A stretch of DNA of 64,000 bases from Pycnopodia helianthoides (Eukaryota > Echinodermata > Asteroidea > Forcipulatida > Asteriidae): contig CM063247.1 of the NCBI GenBank assembly GCA_032158295.1, positions 22,062,358 through 22,126,357 of the forward strand. The letters are read 5' to 3'. Made by a program: the position numbers and the translations under genes. The notes under the pieces were generated by a model. That model saw only the letters and a program-made list of their open reading frames with translations. It was not told the origin of the DNA and made no database searches. This document shows, one piece after another, positions 28,567-40,554 of this stretch; within the stretch, counting starts at the first letter, position 1, and every line of letters begins with the position of its first letter.

Positions 28567-29154
28567 GACTAGAGCGCTAACACCCCGTTATACACGCACT
28601 AAGGTTTTGAAGCCGTGTGGGCGCACCATGTTTATGTACAAACCAATACAAAAGCTTGAAATTTTGTACGGCAATTGTACGGCTATTTGCATGATAAAGC
28701 GTTTGTTCTTTTCTATGCGTCATCGAACCAAATATGCAGCAAATGAGAACGCACAATCTGCTAATGAGCGTACAAACTGTGAGCGTCATGTGCGTCATGT
28801 TTACCATGTGCGTTTGCGCCTATACGGTTTTTTTTTTTGAGTTCGTCATTCTTGCCGGCATATTGTGTATCCTTGAAGCAGATTTCGTTTTTTTTTCGTT
28901 TGACATCTTGAAGCATTGAATCCTCCCAAACAAGGCTTTAGTTCGACTCAGCATTTTTCCTAAGACGTAAGTAACAACATCAGAGAATCACCTACTACAT
29001 ATTTTTTTAAGACATCACTAAAATCACCTGTTTACAAGAGCAATGATCGTTAGATTAAATATGGCGCGTACGTAAGCGCGCACGCCGAATGCAAAATTTT
29101 CGCGGCCATGTGTGCTCTCTTAAAATTAAAATCGTTCCGTAGTCACGCAACACA

Positions 29155-30245
29155 TCAAACGTTTCTGAGATTCAAATTTTGGGAGATAAAAACTGACATA
29201 TTTGTCCATATCCACATTATTTTGAATTGAAAATTTCTCAAAATGCTTTATAGGCCTACTATCGAAAGTTGCTGTACTTCTAACCAAGTCAGTTTTTATT
29301 GCGTTAATATTTAGAGTGATTACTAGTTGCGATAATCGTAACCCTCCATCCTCCCGACGGTCGGAGACCGGAGGGTTACGAGTCATGCAGTGCAAAAAAG
29401 TGGCGAAATTAAAATTTCGACTATTTTGGTCAGACTAGTCACCAGATTTACCAAATTTTTACCACTTTCAAAAAACATGACACACATTCTAAAAACATGG
29501 ATGTGATCATCAATGTGTCATGAATCCATTCGTATTACTTAAAACATCATTGAGAAAATATTTTAAGAAAAAAAGACAAAAACTTACCAGAGACTGAGCG
29601 AAATTCTCATGAAGCGTAGACAATCTCAGGTCCGGTTTTCGAACCTCGCGATTCGTGACCTAGCAACATCTCGACCAATCAGCGTAAGCGGACTCGTCAT
29701 TGTGCGCATTTTGTTGAGTTGCACAATCACAGGATATTTATGAGGAAAAGTTTCCAGATTGAGCGCGCATTCTGGAATGCTGTTCCTGCAATCAATCAGC
29801 GCAAACTGCAGATTGCCCAAATCCGTTAAGTACATTAACTGCGTGCACGCACAGTCGCACACAGACGATCGCCACGCCTACATAACGGTTTGGTTTACGC
29901 TGATTGGTTGATTTAGGGGAAGCGCGGTCCATGGACATTTCGGTCAGTTTCTGGTAAGTTTTTGTTCGTTTTTTCTTCAAATAATTTTTCGACGATGTTT
30001 AGAGTGTTATGAATGGATTCATGACACACTGAAGATCAAATCCATGTTCTTAGAATGTGTGTCATGTTTTTTGAAAGTGGTAAAAATTGGGCAAATCTGG
30101 TGACTAGTCTGACCAAAATAGTCGAAATTTTAATTTCGCCACTTTTTTGCACTGCATGACTCGTAACCCTCCGGTCTCCGACCGTCGGGAGGATGGAGGG
30201 TTACGATTATCGCAACTAAGTGATTACCAATCGTGTAATTTCCCT
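29155..30245. mobile_element. MITE family B, truncated and interrupted
   Basis: Positions 29,155-29,323 plus 30,228-30,245 match the right half of MITE B at 31.3 and 36.8 kb, ending TTCCCT before TTAAG. It is split by the 895-bp fold-back element, so the latter is younger. Confidence 0.75.
29324..30218. mobile_element. Mutator-like (MULE) non-autonomous fold-back element, 895 bp
   Basis: Starts TAGTTGCGATAATCGTAACC and ends with its exact complement. The inverted repeats extend about 285 bp (29,324-29,606 and 29,934-30,218), near-identical for the first 120 bp or so. It is flanked by a perfect 9-bp direct repeat, AGTGATTAC (29,315-29,323 and 30,219-30,227). Intact copies of the host MITE B at 31.65, 37.19 and 39.46 kb show the empty site AGTGATTACCAATCGTG (AGTGGTTAC at 31.65 kb), confirming insertion. 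Long TIRs with 9-bp duplications are hallmarks of MULEs. There is no transposase; the 330-bp interior has no convincing frame. Confidence 0.82.
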
Positions 30246-30413
30246 TTAAGTGAATAACAAACTACTCAAGGCGGCCTTTCGCGAGGCTGTTAAAAATTCA
30301 CTTGTCAGGTCGGATGACTACGCCACCCGTGATCATGTGTTTGCCGACTGGAGGTGGAAATTGTACTATGGTGTTCCATAATTTATGTGCCACTCCTTTG
30401 GAAAAAATCAATT

Positions 30414-30545
30414 CCGTCGCGTTTTATTTTTTTTCGTTGCGTTTTTATTTTGTCCGTCGCCTTTTCAAATTTTTCCGTCGCCTTTTCAAATTTTTCCGTC
30501 GCCTCTTCAATTTTTTTACGTCGCGTTTTCAAATTTTCCCGTCTG
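30414..30545. repeat. short tandem repeat, unit about 21 bp
   Basis: Six or so copies of TCCGTCGCCTTTTCAAATTTT with variation (TACGTCGCG, TTCGTTGCG). The Lys/Glu-rich minus-strand frame through it (30,383-30,625) is a repeat translation. Confidence 0.8.
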
Positions 30546-30729
30546 ATTTGTGATATCGTGTACATGTAGCAGACAAAAAAAAATCCAATACAACTTGCAA
30601 GGCCTGTTGTCATGGTTGTGCACAAAAATTATGAGTTATGTCTAGAATTATAACAAAAATACAATCTACCGCTGAGTTTTATTTATTTATTTACAGTACT
30701 TATTTAACACTACAAGGTTATTATTTTCC

Positions 30730-30783
30730 AACATAAATTTGCGGCCGGCGTTGCGGGTGGGTTGCGGGCCGCAAATTTATGTT
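30730..30783. repeat. perfect 17-bp hairpin with GC-rich loop
   Basis: AACATAAATTTGCGGCC (30,730-30,746) pairs exactly with GGCCGCAAATTTATGTT (30,767-30,783) around a G-rich 20-nt loop. Confidence 0.7.
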
Positions 30784-31299
30784 CTGCAGCACACGTCGGC
30801 TATGGAGTCAACAGTTAAAGGGACACACCGGCTTACTGTTGACCTAATTTAGTGATGTTGAATCACAGACAATAATTTTTCGATGGTTGTGGTAAAAAAA
30901 AAATCATCAAAATGTCACGTAATTAACGAAAAATGTGAAAAATGTGATAGCTTCACAGTTACATTGACAAAATGTATCTTGAAAGTAAAATGTCATGCCT
31001 TGTTGCATGACTGCTTGCATGTAATGGTGGCAATTGTATGATACAAGTCTTCGGAGTCTAGACACTATTATGTACATTTAACCAGTGCACTGATGGTTTC
31101 ACCACAATGGTATGGTCACTATAAGCCATTAACAACTCTTTGCATTTACATGAATATTATACAAGCTTTGGTTGGGAAGCATTTTGAAATGGCTTATTCT
31201 ATTTTTTTTTAAATGAAGTCAGAGGTGAAACATTAGTTTGCTTTTTACATCAAAACCCTTTAGACGATGCCTGCATTGATCTATACAAAGTTCTTTTAA

Positions 31300-31676
31300 A
31301 GGCAAAGTATACCTTTGGTTTTTGGGACCGTTTGATTGTTTTAATCCTATATAAATGGAGATATGCACAATAAAACTAACCTGTGAAAATGTCATTCCAA
31401 AAGGTGGACGCGTTTTTGAAATGTCGCCAAAAACCGCAGCGAATATGTCCGCATAAAGAATAATCCCTAATAGGAATACACGATCCGAGAAACGTTTCTG
31501 ACAGATTCAAATTTTGGGAGATAAAAACTGACATATTTGTCCATATCCACATTATTTTGAATTGAAAATTTCTCAAAATGCTTTATAGGCCTACTATCGA
31601 AAGTTGCTGTACTTCTAACCAAGTCAGTTTTTATTGCGTTAATATTTAGAGTGGTTACCAATCGTGTACCTTCCCT
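31300..31676. mobile_element. MITE family B (TTAA target, 377 bp)
   Basis: Starts AGGCAAAGTATACCTTTGGT and ends ACCAATCGTGTACC…CCCT; the inverted ends are imperfect. Flanked by TTAA at 31,296-31,299 and 31,677-31,680. Its left part carries the shared internal core on the minus strand (31,358-31,390). Confidence 0.8.
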
Positions 31677-31904
31677 TTAAGTGAAGGCCATCAAAAGTTA
31701 AGTTTTAGTTTCTCATCAGTACATGATCAAACATAATGCACCAGCTTTGACAATTTTAGTGCATGTTTGCTACATTGTATTTTCCCCAAAGTGCCTACAA
31801 AACATCTCTAATGAATAAAAAAAACACCTTTCGACATGTTTTACCCACATTTCTAATGTAACATATTAGGCCAACTGTACAAGAAAAGGTCAACAATCTC
31901 TACC

Positions 31905-32095
31905 CTTTAGAGGTACCCATTGACCCCTTGGTGATGAGAAGCATCTATACTGTAGTTTTAGTCTTGCCAAAGTGTCAAAACCAGGATTCAAACCCACACT
32001 CTCATGTCCTTGCTGTATACTCTGATGACTCAGGCAGCCATCAGAACTTGAGTTGGACTCTATAGACTGCTGGCTACGACACACTTCATCCAAGT
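31905..32095 (-). mobile_element. tRNA-derived SINE, minus strand
   Basis: On the minus strand it reads GAGTGTGGGTTTGAATCCTG (a pol III B box, GGTTTGAATCC) followed by the same style of body as the plus-strand SINE at 59.1 kb (…GCTTCTCATCACC…GGGTACCT). Copies lie at 37,450-37,620 and 39,720-39,810 through duplication. Confidence 0.65.
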
Positions 32096-32706
32096 GGTTC
32101 AACAGGGTTCAGTAGTGCAATGGCAAATACATATGCCGCTGTTGTCAGCAACAGTTTTCAAGAACAGCCAAAATGTTTACACATGACGCGCAGAATACGG
32201 ACCACGTTTGTACATTTTTTTCATGCAGAGTAAGCTAAACACGTTATGACAAAAATTTAAACAGATTTGTATGATTTAAGATCTCCACTTCCCTGATGTA
32301 AGTAAAACTTCATATTTTCCATAATTACAATAAGATTTGATGTGCAAAGTTAGTTCATGTATACTTTTGAACGCTTTGAAAGTTTGTTGTTGTACAATTA
32401 AACAGGTTGAACTATATCACGAATACACGTTCAAGGAAGATACAAGTTTAAATCTCATTTTCCTTTCCACCAAATATATTTAATTCCCCCTCTGAATATG
32501 TGATGATTATAAAATTTCCCTGCCCGGCCCCACATAGGGACAAAAGAAAGAAAGAAGGCGGAAAACATATTGCCGTGAGGCGTTATTATACTTTATTTAC
32601 ATTATAAGTCTACCAAACTGTTTGTCATGATACCCTTTTAGGCTATGTGAATGTGCCTATAAACGAAATGGGAGTTTCTCGAATAACCTATGTGACCTTT
32701 ATTGTA

Positions 32707-33091
32707 TGGAACATTACAGAATTGGTAAGAAAAAAACTAGTAAAATATACTTTTGATCACAGAGTTACATAAAACTTACACGGTCTAATGATGATGATAG
32801 TAGAAAACATCCCTTGAAATATTTCTGTCTGAAATGCCATATATGATGAGAAATGAATAAACTAATTTTCCGATTGGAGTTTATCGCTCAGTGAGCGTTT
32901 TATTCATTTGTTGAATATATATGATTTCATGCAAATGTGTAATCGGGTTTTCACTATTTTCTCGTGACCCAGATGGCCGATCGATCTCAAACTTCTACAG
33001 GTTTGTCAGTTTATGTATATGGTGGATTACATAAAGTGCTTACACTGCCAGCAACTGTTTTGTTAGCAAAAACCAATTCTGTAATGTTCCT
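32707..33091. mobile_element. MITE family A (385 bp) inserted in SD2 copy 1
   Basis: Starts TGGAACATTACAGAATTGGT and ends ACCAATTCTGTAATGTTCCT before TTAA (33,092-33,095). SD2 copy 2 lacks it at the matching place (38,250), so it inserted after the duplication or was lost from copy 2. The left TTAA is not preserved. Confidence 0.8.
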
Positions 33092-33902
33092 TTAAGGTTT
33101 TTTAAGCTTTCGAAGTGAACCACTTCGGGTTCGATTACCAAACCTGTACGTATAGCATTATGAATATACAATTTTTTTGCATTATGAATATACATTTTTT
33201 TGCGGGCGAGAGTCCAAACCCCTATCAGAACCCTTGCCTCCTCAACTGCAGTGACGTAACGGCTGAGAACCCTTGGCTCTTGCCCTGGCCCCAATGAGAT
33301 TTAACAAGAGTGCAAAAAGGAAGGTTTCGAAACATCAAAAGCCCCCCCCCCCCTCCCCACGCTACTCGGTTTGCTTTGAGATTGAATCTAGTAATTCCAC
33401 CCCCCCCCCCTCCCTCAATCCACTGTACTTGTATTCCTTATGTGCACTCATGGTGTCTGTGTGCGACAGGCCGGTCCCGTTCTGGCGGCCTGCTCAATTT
33501 GCAATGAGTTCACATGACACTTATTGAAAAGAAATGAACACAAAAATTTGTTTAGAAAAAGAAAAATACGTTGGATATGCTACGCGATAGAATATAGTCC
33601 TACCAAAAAAAAGTAATGAGCTCCGAGCTAGTTTTTGTCTTCCATTGGAATATTATGAAGCCTATATGAGACTGGAAATGAAATTAAACGTTGCCTTTTT
33701 GCTACAATTTAAGATATTCCAAACTAATATTACTGTCAGATGCAACTTCAGCTATAGCAAGAGAAGGTCGAAATTGCTATCTATACACACACGTCCAGAA
33801 AAAACACAAGTTTGATTGTGTGACCCTCAAATGTGTTTTTTTCTCTCCACAGATGCAAAGAGTTTTCATTTTTACGAAGTTGGCCATCTCGACATCTTGG
33901 CA

Positions 33903-34091
33903 TCATTCAGCTAGAAATATTTTCTTTGCTTGATAGGGGACATTGAAAGAGTGGCATCCAGGCACGTTGGAGCAATTTGCAGGGCAGGTGTTGATACTGC
34001 TAGTATGAAACTCAAAGATGACGTGATCCATCAAGCAAGAGGTGAGAAGCCGCCAGCCAGTAAATGACGCCAGCGCTTTGTAGAAAAACAA
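33903..34091 (-). pseudogene. PAN/Apple-like domain exon remnant, copy 1
   Basis: Minus-strand frame contains LLTSCLMDHVIFEFHTSSI, then CPANCSNVPGCHSFNVPYQ and KKIFLAE, with stop TGA after it. The spacing of Cys residues and the 'C.s.pgC.SfN' motif resemble PAN/Apple domains, but the last Cys expected near 'CELN' is missing. Nearby exons were not found. Copy 2 lies at 40,339-40,554. Confidence 0.35.
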
Positions 34092-34506
34092 TGTTATGCT
34101 GCATTTTAGAAAATCGATTCATGTTTTGGTGGCCTTGCTTTATGACATAAAATAAAATAACTTACAAGTACAATACTTTACAATTGGGCGTCTCTACCAG
34201 ATGGTTAACTTCTGAGTTCAGCTCAGAAGTCAGCCTATTACGCTTTCAGTGCAGAGAACTCTGTTCAATCGTTGAGATGTTGGCAATATCAAACCAGAGT
34301 CCTTGCTGCTTCGGCAAATGCATTTGGGCCACGTTAATCCAATTAGAATCTCTGATAGATATACAAAGCATTCCCAATGCTCAGTTTGACCGATCAGATC
34401 AGTGCATCATCAAGCCCATGAGGAAATATTATCACCGTGACCCAATCAGAACCTCTGACTGATGCATGCAGGGCGGCTACTGCTCAATGTTGACCAATCA
34501 GATCGC

Positions 34507-35155
34507 TCAATAGACAGGTCCATCATCAAGTCCATCGTCATCATCATTCAGATCATCCTCCCCATTATCAAAGTATGACATAATATAGTCAGTACCCTGG
34601 ATCAAAGACAAAACAAGGCAAAACCAATTTGTTATCTAAGCCATAATCGAAAATACATGTAGAACAATCATCTAGAAAGCATACAACATTTGCATCTAAT
34701 ACAATAAAAGTCATTCATAGTTACAAGATCCATCAATTGCAAAGCAACATTTTAGTATTTTCCTTTAAAGTGTGTTCACCTAAGTTGCAATTTTACTCCA
34801 TTCATATTTTGCTAAGTTAAACTTAACACTCCTTTTCCTGTTCCTTTTAAAAAGTTAACCCTCCTACTGTCTCACCATTTTATATGTTAGTATGTTTAGA
34901 TGAATAAAATGACATCAAAATAGTAATATTTGATTACAGTTACTTTTAATCTGCTACTTAATTCTCTATGGGTGAATGAGTAAAACAAAAAAATACTCTA
35001 AGAAATTGATGAGGTATTGGTTTGCTCCTTTTGCTTACCTCCTCCTGATCTTCTTCGTCGTAGTATTCCTCTTCCTCAATCTCTTCCTCGTCTTCCTCAT
35101 CTTTGTTCTCGTCTCCGGATGCGGCCGCTGTCTCCGTTTCTTTCTTCTCCAGCTC
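34507..35155 (-). pseudogene. duplicated last two exons of POLR3G (acidic tail), distal copy
   Basis: Exon 5' (35,155-35,039) encodes the same 39 residues as exon 5 of the main gene (ELEKKETETAAASGDE… then a Glu/Asp run and YYDEEDQEE). Exon 6' (34,596-34,507) encodes GTDYIMSYFDNGEDD… ending GPVY and stop. The only difference seen in exon 6' is one silent change (GGT for GGC). Acceptors and donors are intact, so these could act as alternative 3' exons of the upstream gene; otherwise they are a recent orphan duplication. They lie 5.8 kb downstream of the proximal exon 6. Confidence 0.75.
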
Positions 35156-36264
35156 CTGTGATGGTTAAAGGGTGTGTCCAACATTGGTAAGGTTGAAAAT
35201 ATAAATGTTCACAGATTTGCACATAACTTACATGGTATGAAGATGGTCATGGTGGAAAACTTCCCTTGAAATAGTTTTACTGTAAATGCTAGTTTTTAGA
35301 AAATAAGTAAAACAATTAGTCTTTATCACGGTGATAAAATCCGTCGTTTGAAAACAGTGAAAATATATAATGGGGTTTTTCACCGTTTTCTTATGACTCC
35401 GAAGACCAATTTAGCTTAAACTTTCACAGGTTTGTTATTTCATGTATATGTTGGGTCCCATTAAGTGTGGATACTGGTCTTTGACAATTACCAATGTTGT
35501 ACGTTTGCTGAATTGTGGAGAATTGGTACGGGTAGGAACTAAAAACCAGCTAGCTTTCAGATTGAAAGTTATAAATAATTCTTTTGGTGGTTACCAATCC
35601 TGTACATTCTGTGTCACCTTTGCAAAGGTGACAGCTTTGTCACCTTTGGACCAGTCTTAACTTTTTTACATTTCTTTAATTTTGTGACAGTGCATTATGG
35701 GAATCAAGTTGTCAACCTCTTAGGAAAGGCTGTTTTTCAGCAGTTGGAACATAGATCACAATATAAATTTAAACACTGTTGCTCAAAACTTTTCAACAGT
35801 GACATATACTCAAAGAGCAGATCAAGCATTTCATCAATAACTGAATAAAAAATTACTTTGTACAACATGCAACGTGTCAATTTGGATCGCATGTTTAGAT
35901 TTTTTGACAGTGACATATTTTACTCAACAAAAAAATCTGAAAAGTCATCAATAACTCAATTTGTTATAGCCATGGTAGAAGTACAACTGCATACAATGTA
36001 TCTGCATTTGTATGATTGGAGCGTATTATTTGAATCGGCCCAAACAAAATGTGCATGACTTTCTATTTGTCTAGAACATTGTGAGTAAGTTTCTGAGATA
36101 TCTAATGTAAGCACTAGCCCTATATATGACAATGAATTCATAAATTGACATTCAACTGTAGTTGGTCAAAAAAGACCAACAGCAGCGAGGCTTTGTATTT
36201 TTTCCCCTGTTTTGAAAGTACATGTACAACTGAAAAACAAAAACCAAGGTAATCAGTCATGCCC

Positions 36265-36659
36265 AATTTCAAGGGTGGGGTTTCACCGCTTTGGGAGCTA
36301 CAGTATTTTGTGAAGATGGTGGGATGGTCTGGGGAGGTTAGGTCCGGGCCGTGGCAGCTCTCACTCGGGGCTTCTTCAAGATCCTTAGATAACAGAGTTC
36401 GATTACAAGAAGGCTCTTCGTATTCATCAGTTTCATCATCTTCTTCTTGCACCATGGACACTGGAGAACTACCACTAACTTCAAATGTTTCCAAACATCT
36501 TTCACTTTTCTTAAAAACTGGTTTCGGTTCTGAACAGATTCTTCTAGATGCAGATGGTGCCATCCGTCTACCAACATTAAGATTAGATCTGAAATTTGTA
36601 CTTGTTGAGTTTTCCCTTTGTGTTGTCTCCGATATTTCTGAATGACTTTCACTTTGCAT
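36265..36659 (-). CDS. unknown Ser/Glu-rich exon-like frame between SD2 copies
   Basis: An open minus-strand frame of about 130 codons starting ATG at 36,659. It begins MQSESHSEISETTQRENSTS, is Ser/Thr/Glu-rich, has a basic patch (RRMAPSASRRI), then an acidic run (VQEEDDETDEYEEPSC). I do not recognise a domain. It fills the 400 bp that separate the two SD2 copies and is absent elsewhere in the window; the frame then runs on into duplicated non-coding sequence, so that end is probably not protein. Composition looks coding, but no splice context is proven. Confidence 0.35.
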
Positions 36660-36817
36660 TTACATGAATATTATACAAGCTTTGGTTGGGAAGCATTTTG
36701 AAATGGCTCATTCTATTTTCTTTTGAAATGAAGTCAGAGGTGAATAATTAGTTTGCTTTTTACATCAAAACCCTTTGAAAAATGATGCCTGCATTGATCT
36801 ATACAAATGTCTTTTAA

Positions 36818-37208
36818 AGGCAAAGTATACCTTTGGTTTTGGGGACCGTTTGATTGTTTTAATCCTATATAAATGGAGATATGTACAATAAAACTAACCT
36901 GTGAAAATTTCATTCCAAAAGGTGGACGTGTTTTTGAAATGTCGCCAAAAACCGCAGCGAATATGTCCGAATAAAAGAATAATCCCTAATAGGAATACAA
37001 GATCCGAGAAACGTTTCTGACAGAAACGTTTCTCAGATTCAAATTTTGGGAGATAAAAACTGACATATTTGTCCATATCCACATTATTTTGAATTGAAAA
37101 TTTCTCAAAATGCTTTATAGGCCTACTATCGAAAGTTGCTGTACTTCTAACCAAGTCAGTTTTTATTGCGTTAATATTTAGAGTGATTACCAATCGTGTA
37201 CCTTCCCT
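36818..37208. mobile_element. MITE family B (391 bp)
   Basis: Second full copy, flanked by TTAA (36,814-36,817 and 37,209-37,212). Its centre has the palindrome GAAACGTTTCTGACAGAAAC at about 37,015-37,035. Confidence 0.8.
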
Positions 37209-37449
37209 TTAAGTGAAGGCCATCAAAAGTTAAGTTTTAGTTTCTCATCAGTACATGATCAAACATAATGCACCAGCCTTGACAATTTTAGTGCATGTTT
37301 GCTACATTGTATTTTCCCCAAAGTGCCTACAAAACATCTCTAATGAATAAAAAAAAAACACCTTTCGACATGTTTTACCCACATTTCTAATGTAACATAT
37401 TAAGCCAACTGTACAAGAAAGGGTCAACAATCTCTAACCTCACAGGTAC

Positions 37450-37620
37450 CCATTTACCCCTAGGTGATGAGAAGCATCTATACTGTAGTTTTAGTCTTGC
37501 CAAAGTGTCAAGAGCAGGATTCAAACCCACACTCTCATGTCCTTGCTGTATACTCTGATGACTCAGGCAGCCATCAGAACTTGAGTTGGACTGTAGACTG
37601 CTGGCTACGACACACTACGT
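37450..37620 (-). mobile_element. tRNA-derived SINE, minus strand, SD2 copy 2
   Basis: Duplicate of the SINE at 31.9-32.1 kb. The pol III B box reads GGTTTGAATCC on the minus strand near 37,520. A shorter third piece lies at 39,720-39,810. Confidence 0.6.
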
Positions 37621-40338
37621 GTACATTCAAGTGGTTCAAGTGGGTTCAGTATGGCAAATACATATGCCGCTGTTGTCAGCAACAGTTTTCAAGAACAGCC
37701 AACATGTTTACACATGACGCGCAGAATACGGACCACGTTTGTACATTTTTTTCATGCAGAGTAAGCTAAACACGTTATGACAAAACATTTAAACAGATTT
37801 GTATGATTTAAGATCTCCACTTCCCGGATATATGTAAAACTTCATATTTTCCATAATAACAATAAGAATTGATGTGCAAAATTAGTTCATGTATACTTTT
37901 TGAACGTTTTGAAAGTTTGTTGTTGTACAATTAAACAGGTTGAACTATATCACGAATACACGTTCAAGGAAGATACAAGTTTAAATCTCATTTTCCTTTC
38001 CACCGAGTATATTTAATTCCCCCTCTGAATATGTGATGATTATAAATTTCCCCTACCCGGCCCCACATGGGAACAGAAGAAGGCGGAAAAAATTGTGCCG
38101 TGAGGCGTTGTTATACTTTGTTTACTTTTTAAGTCTACAAAAATGTTTGTTATGATACCTTTTCGCAGTAGTTTAAAGAGGTGTTCAGGCTATGTGAATG
38201 TGCCTATAAACGAATTGGGAGTTTCTCGAATAACCTATGTGACCTTTATTGTCTGGGATGTTGAAGGATTTTTTAAGCATTCGGAGTGAACCACTTCGGG
38301 TTCGATTACTAAACCCGTACACAAAATAAATATAAGTATTTAACAAAATAGGAATCTTTGGCGCGCATATATACCAATAAGGTACCCAAGGCACTTGAAC
38401 AAAGAGAAACATTTTTTAATGACATAATTTTGTTGTGCTTTAATATCTACTTTTTGTGCTTAAGCAGCTCCATGAAAATGGGCCCTTGCTGGAACATGGC
38501 TTAATAAAAAATTTAAATCTAATTACATTTTAGCTACTAATTTACATTTAAGTCAAGGCTTAAGCTTCCATTATGGTATGCAATTTTACTGGTCTTTTGT
38601 TTTCAGAAATATGAGTTTTGCAGGTCCCCAAATTCATGTGTTATGTCAATGGGGTTTTGGCAGATGATGAAAAACCCCTGTCTAAACAAACAAATACAAA
38701 TATTTACGAAAACAACAGCTGTTCCAACCACTACGTCCGAACAGATAAAAATGGCTACGGCCTACACCACGACAGCTTGGTCAAGGCACTCAAAGATGAA
38801 ACCCTTTCAAACACACCAGAAAGCAGAATGTTTAGCCAGAACATGTACTCTATGCTAATATTGAGTACTGAGCAAATGGTGATTTTTTGAGTAGCAACTG
38901 GTACATTTTGTGTAGTATGAATATACTTTTTTTTGCTGGGGAGAGTCCCAACCCCCTCTCAGAACCCTTGCCTCCTCAACTGCAGTGACGAAACGGCTGA
39001 GAACCCTTGGCTCTTGCCCTGGCCCCAATGAGATTGACAACAAAATGCAAAAAGGAAGGTTTCGAAACATCAGAAGGTCTCGAAGCTCCAATCATTGGAG
39101 AGCAGGAAAAGGGTAACTTGAGTCACAAACTTTCAGGGCGCTCGATCAATTTTCTGTCTCAAATGTGTGTTACTCAGGCAACTGTCTAACCCGCCAACTA
39201 CACTGTATAACACATGGGGCCACTGACCCCCAAAATGGCGAAACCAACATTATTGTGATGATGACGTCAGGTGAATTGGGTCAATAAAACCGTTTTTTTC
39301 TTCTTTTTTTTTACCTTCCACTACTCCCAACCGATAACCTGAGTTGGTTCAAATCATTGTAGTACCTGATTAATCCGAGTTAACCAAAATTTACCATTGC
39401 TTATTTCAATTGCTGTACTTCTAACCAAGTCAGTTTTTATTGCGTTAATATTTAGAGTGATTACCAATCGTGTACCTTCCCTTTAAGTGAAGGCCATCAA
39501 AAGTTAAGTTTTAGTTTCTCATCAGTACATGATCAAACATAATGCACCAGCCTTGACAATTTTAGTGCATGTTTGCTCCATTGTATTTTCCCCAAAGTGC
39601 CTACAAAACATCTCTAATGAATAAAAAACACCTTTCGACATGTTTTACCCACATTTCTAATGTAACATATTAAGCCAACTGTACAAGAAAGGGTCAACAA
39701 TCTCTACCCTCACAGGTACCCATTTACCCCTAGGTGATGAGAAGCATCTATACTGTAGTTTTAGTCTTGCCAAAGTGTCAAGACCAGGATTCAAACCCAC
39801 ACTCTCATGTGCAAAAAGGAAGGTTTCGAAATATCAAAAGCCCCCCCCCCTCCCCACGCTACTCGGTTTGCTTTGAGATTGAATCTAGTAATTCAACCCC
39901 CCCCCCCCTCTCCCGTTCTGGCGGCCTGCTAAATTTGCAATGAGTTCACATGACACTTATTGAAAAGAAATGAACACAAACATTTGTTTAGAAAAAGAAA
40001 AATACGTTGTATATGCTACGCGATAGAATATAGTCCTACCAAAAAAAGTAATGAGCTCCGAGCTAGTTTTTGTCTTCCATTGGAATATTATGAAGACTAT
40101 ATGAGACTGGAAATGAAATTAAACGATGCCTTTTTGCTACAATTTAGGATATTCCAACTAATATTACTGTCAGATGCAACTTCAGCTATAGCAAGAGAAG
40201 GTCGAAATTGCTATCTATACACACACGTCCAGAAAAAAAACACAAGTTTGATTGTGTGACCCTCAAATGTGTTTTTTTCTCTCCACAGATGCAAAGAGTT
40301 TTCATTTTTACGAAGTTGGCCATCTCGACATCTTGGCA

Positions 40339-40554
40339 TCATTCAGCTAGAAATATTTTCTTTGCTTGATAGGGGACATTGAAAGAGCGGCATCCAGGCA
40401 CGTTGGAGCAATTTGCAGGGCAGGTGTCGATACTGCTAGTATGAAACTCAAAGATGACGTGATCCATCAAGCAAGAGGCGAGAAGCCGCCAGTAAATGAC
40501 GCCAGCGCTTTGTAGAAAAACAATGTTATGCTGCATTTTTGAAAATCGATTCAT
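40339..40554 (-). pseudogene. PAN/Apple-like exon remnant, copy 2
   Basis: Near-identical to 33,903-34,091, with small differences (SSIDTC for SSINTC, GCRSFN for GCHSFN). Same missing last Cys and same stop. Confidence 0.35.

Larger units (their letters stand above)
31145..36255. repeat. segmental duplication SD2, copy 1
   Basis: Matches 36,656-42,675 in order. Left edge lies at TTTGCATTTACATGAATATT, right edge at ATGCCCAATTTCAAGG. Copy 1 has a MITE A at 32,707 that copy 2 lacks. It carries duplicate POLR3G terminal exons (34,507-35,155). Confidence 0.85.

Noticed and set aside
29126..29395. Frame MHCMTRNPPVSDRREDGG… repeated in part at 31,467 and 36,894
   Set aside because: The shared part (ITLNINAIKTDLVRSTATFD) is MITE B sequence, spread by transposition rather than conserved as protein.
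34976..35161. Plus-strand hydrophobic frame (LLLIFFVVVFLFLNLF) that looks like a membrane protein, also at 41,354-41,587
   Set aside because: It is the antisense of the Glu/Asp-rich POLR3G exon 5; poly-acidic codons read backwards give Phe/Leu runs.
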